Shown here: piece after piece, positions 6,809-7,756 of the stretch | Layout of the letters: every line of letters starts with the position of its first letter | Numbering within the stretch: the first letter of the stretch is position 1 | Source: CAYPFY01 sp964410105 | Lineage (GTDB): Bacteria > Bacteroidota > Ignavibacteria > UBA10030 > SZUA-254 | Reading direction: 5' to 3' | Assembly (NCBI GenBank): GCA_964410105.1 | Contig: CAYPFY010000036.1 | Location: forward strand, 1-7,756 | DNA: 7,756 nt | The notes under the pieces: model-generated | The model's database searches: none | Told to the model about the DNA's origin: nothing | The model's input: the letters and a program-made list of their open reading frames with translations, nothing else | Program-made: the position numbers and the translations under genes

Positions 6809-6837
6809 TTGACAATGGTGCGCGATTTACGTATTTT
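6809..6837 (+). promoter_or_regulatory. Strong promoter of the downstream secreted-protein gene
   Basis: A consensus -35 TTGACA (6809-6814) is followed by a 17-base spacer and TATTTT (6832-6837, extending to TATTTTCG, also a 7/8 match to the Bacteroidota -7 box TAnnTTTG). Transcription would start near 6843, leaving a leader of about 100 bases before ATG 6942. It is the best promoter match in the window. Confidence 0.6.
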
Positions 6838-6842
6838 CGGTT

Positions 6843-6877
6843 CGCAAATTTTTGTGTCATTTATAATGAATTTTGCG
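6843..6877 (+). promoter_or_regulatory. Imperfect inverted repeat at the expected transcription start
   Basis: An outer pair CGCAAA (6843-6848) / TTTGCG (6872-6877) encloses a perfect inner pair TCATT (6857-6861) / AATGA (6865-6869) around TAT. The arms are separated by 8 bases on the left and 2 on the right. It begins almost exactly where transcription from TTGACA/TATTTT should start, so it could be an operator or a 5' leader hairpin. The centre also reads TATAAT (6862-6867), a possible second -10 box, but no matching -35 is seen. Confidence 0.3.
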
Positions 6878-6941
6878 TATTGCTTGGGGTGCCCGGTGGA
6901 TGGGATCAGACTAGTCATTGCCACATCTTGAAGGGATTGCG

Positions 6942-7756
6942 ATGAAACGAGGGATACAATCCGCGCTTCTTATTTTTTCATTAATCTGCACGTCGTCCGC
7001 TACCCAGAAACACTGGGTAGGGAACGGCAACGGCCAGGGGAGACTCTGGGGCCAGGCGGGTAACTGGAGCCTGACTCAGGGAGGAGCCGGTAATGCCGGC
7101 GTCCCCACAGCATCGGATTCGGTCTTCATCGATGGTGCGACCAATATGCGCGTCAATGTGGCGGCGGTATGCGCCTACATTAACATATCGGTCTCGACCG
7201 GGACAAAGGACTTTCTAAATGCCTCGACGCTTACGGTAGGAACCGGCGGCATAGTCATTACCGGCGGGTCCCTCGATCTGACCGCAAGTTCCGATAGCAT
7301 CATCGACAAGGGATCCCTGACCATAAGCGGAGGCGGGATGTCACTGCAAACCGCAGGAAGCGCCCTCCTGGTAGCAGGGAACTGGTCCGAGTCCGGGGGC
7401 GGCACATTTACACAGACGGCCGGTAACGTCACTCTCAATGGCTCAAGCGCGCAGTCCCTCCTCGCCTCATCCGCTTTCGGCAATCTCATTGTCAATAATT
7501 CCTCAGGAGTGAATCTTTCAAGCGATGTGACTGTTAACGGTGTCCTGACGCTCACAAGCGGCCTCGTCAATGCCGGCGCACATACTCTGATCATTTCCTC
7601 CACAGGCTCAGTATCCCGCACCAGCGGCCGCGTGGCCGGCAACCTGCAGAAGAACGTGGCAACAGGCGCCACGTCCGTAACCTATGAACTCGGCGATGCC
7701 TCCAATTATACGCCCGTCACCGTTGCCTTCGGTAACGTGACCGTGGCAGGCGATTT
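6942..7756 (+). CDS. Secreted beta-repeat surface protein, N-terminal part (runs off the window)
   Basis: An open frame of 271 codons plus two bases continues past the window end, so the 3' part is missing. ATG 6942 is the first ATG after an in-frame TAG (6912-6914) and is preceded at six bases by GAAGGG (6930-6935), the clearest ribosome binding site in the window. Residues 1-20 are a signal peptide (MKRGIQSALLIFSLICTSSA). Residues 24-70 (HWVGNGNG ... GNWSL ... GVPTASDSVFIDG) match the start of many Bacteroidota surface proteins. After that come short Gly/Ser/Thr/Asn-rich beta repeats, such as LTISGGGMSLQTAGSALLVAG, then FGNLIVNNSSGVNLSSDVTV and NYTPVTVAFGNVTV. This composition suggests a beta-helix or stacked-strand extracellular protein. 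A T9SS sorting domain would be expected at the missing C-terminus, by analogy with the upstream gene. No enzymatic motif is visible. Adhesin or structural surface protein is the best guess, not a proven role. Confidence 0.82.
   Translation, partial: MKRGIQSALLIFSLICTSSATQKHWVGNGNGQGRLWGQAGNWSLTQGGAGNAGVPTASDSVFIDGATNMRVNVAAVCAYINISVSTGTKDFLNASTLTVGTGGIVITGGSLDLTASSDSIIDKGSLTISGGGMSLQTAGSALLVAGNWSESGGGTFTQTAGNVTLNGSSAQSLLASSAFGNLIVNNSSGVNLSSDVTVNGVLTLTSGLVNAGAHTLIISSTGSVSRTSGRVAGNLQKNVATGATSVTYELGDASNYTPVTVAFGNVTVAGD

Noticed and set aside
6757..6945. A 62-codon plus-strand open frame between the PHP gene and the last gene
   Set aside because: It covers the consensus promoter and inverted repeat, has no ribosome binding site or family resemblance, and ends inside the next gene's start.
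7175..7672. A 165-codon minus-strand open frame at the window end
   Set aside because: It is antisense to a frame with a ribosome binding site, signal peptide and recognisable beta-repeat sequence, and its own translation is low-complexity.

Overview
The window looks like a chromosomal segment from a bacterium of the Bacteroidota/Chlorobiota/Ignavibacteria group. Three things point there: a type IX secretion (T9SS) C-terminal sorting domain with the 'YQNFPNPFNPSTEIRYDIP' signature; a release factor 1 whose 'GGKGGQNVNKVETAVRITH' catalytic region resembles Chlorobi-lineage RF1 as I remember it; and secreted multi-domain proteins with a 'GWN...GYW' module that I associate with Ignavibacteria-like genomes. 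The lineage is an inference from family signatures and was not tested by a search. By eye, base composition looks moderately GC-rich and even across the window, and I see no insertion sequence, tRNA, rRNA, CRISPR array or phage gene.

Layout. Bases 1-78 are the last 25 codons of an unidentified plus-strand gene. At 101-1096 is a DUF1385 (YqhQ-like) membrane protein, followed after one base by prfA (RF1, 1098-2165). prfA converges on tadA (tRNA adenosine-34 deaminase, minus strand, 2162-2623), and their stop codons share the four bases CTAA. A 130-base divergent intergenic region carries a promoter-like element for each direction. At 2754-6722 is a very large secreted protein of 1322 residues. 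Its order is signal peptide, PHP-type metallohydrolase, six fibronectin-III-like domains (four of them a tandem repeat), a duplicated GWN/GYW module and a T9SS sorting domain. A hairpin follows its stop. A 219-base intergenic region then holds a strong promoter and an inverted repeat, leading to a second secreted, beta-repeat protein (6942 to beyond the window end).

How it fits together. The first half is translation housekeeping: RF1 ends translation at UAA/UAG, and TadA makes the wobble inosine needed to read arginine CGN codons. The DUF1385 protein is a frequent prfA neighbour of unknown role. The second half is a surface/exported module: two adjacent, independently promoted exported proteins, the first with a clear T9SS address tag. 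I see no evidence for a new defence or mobile system. The most interesting items are the architecture of the PHP protein, its altered first metal-binding motif, and the uncharacterised GWN/GYW module.
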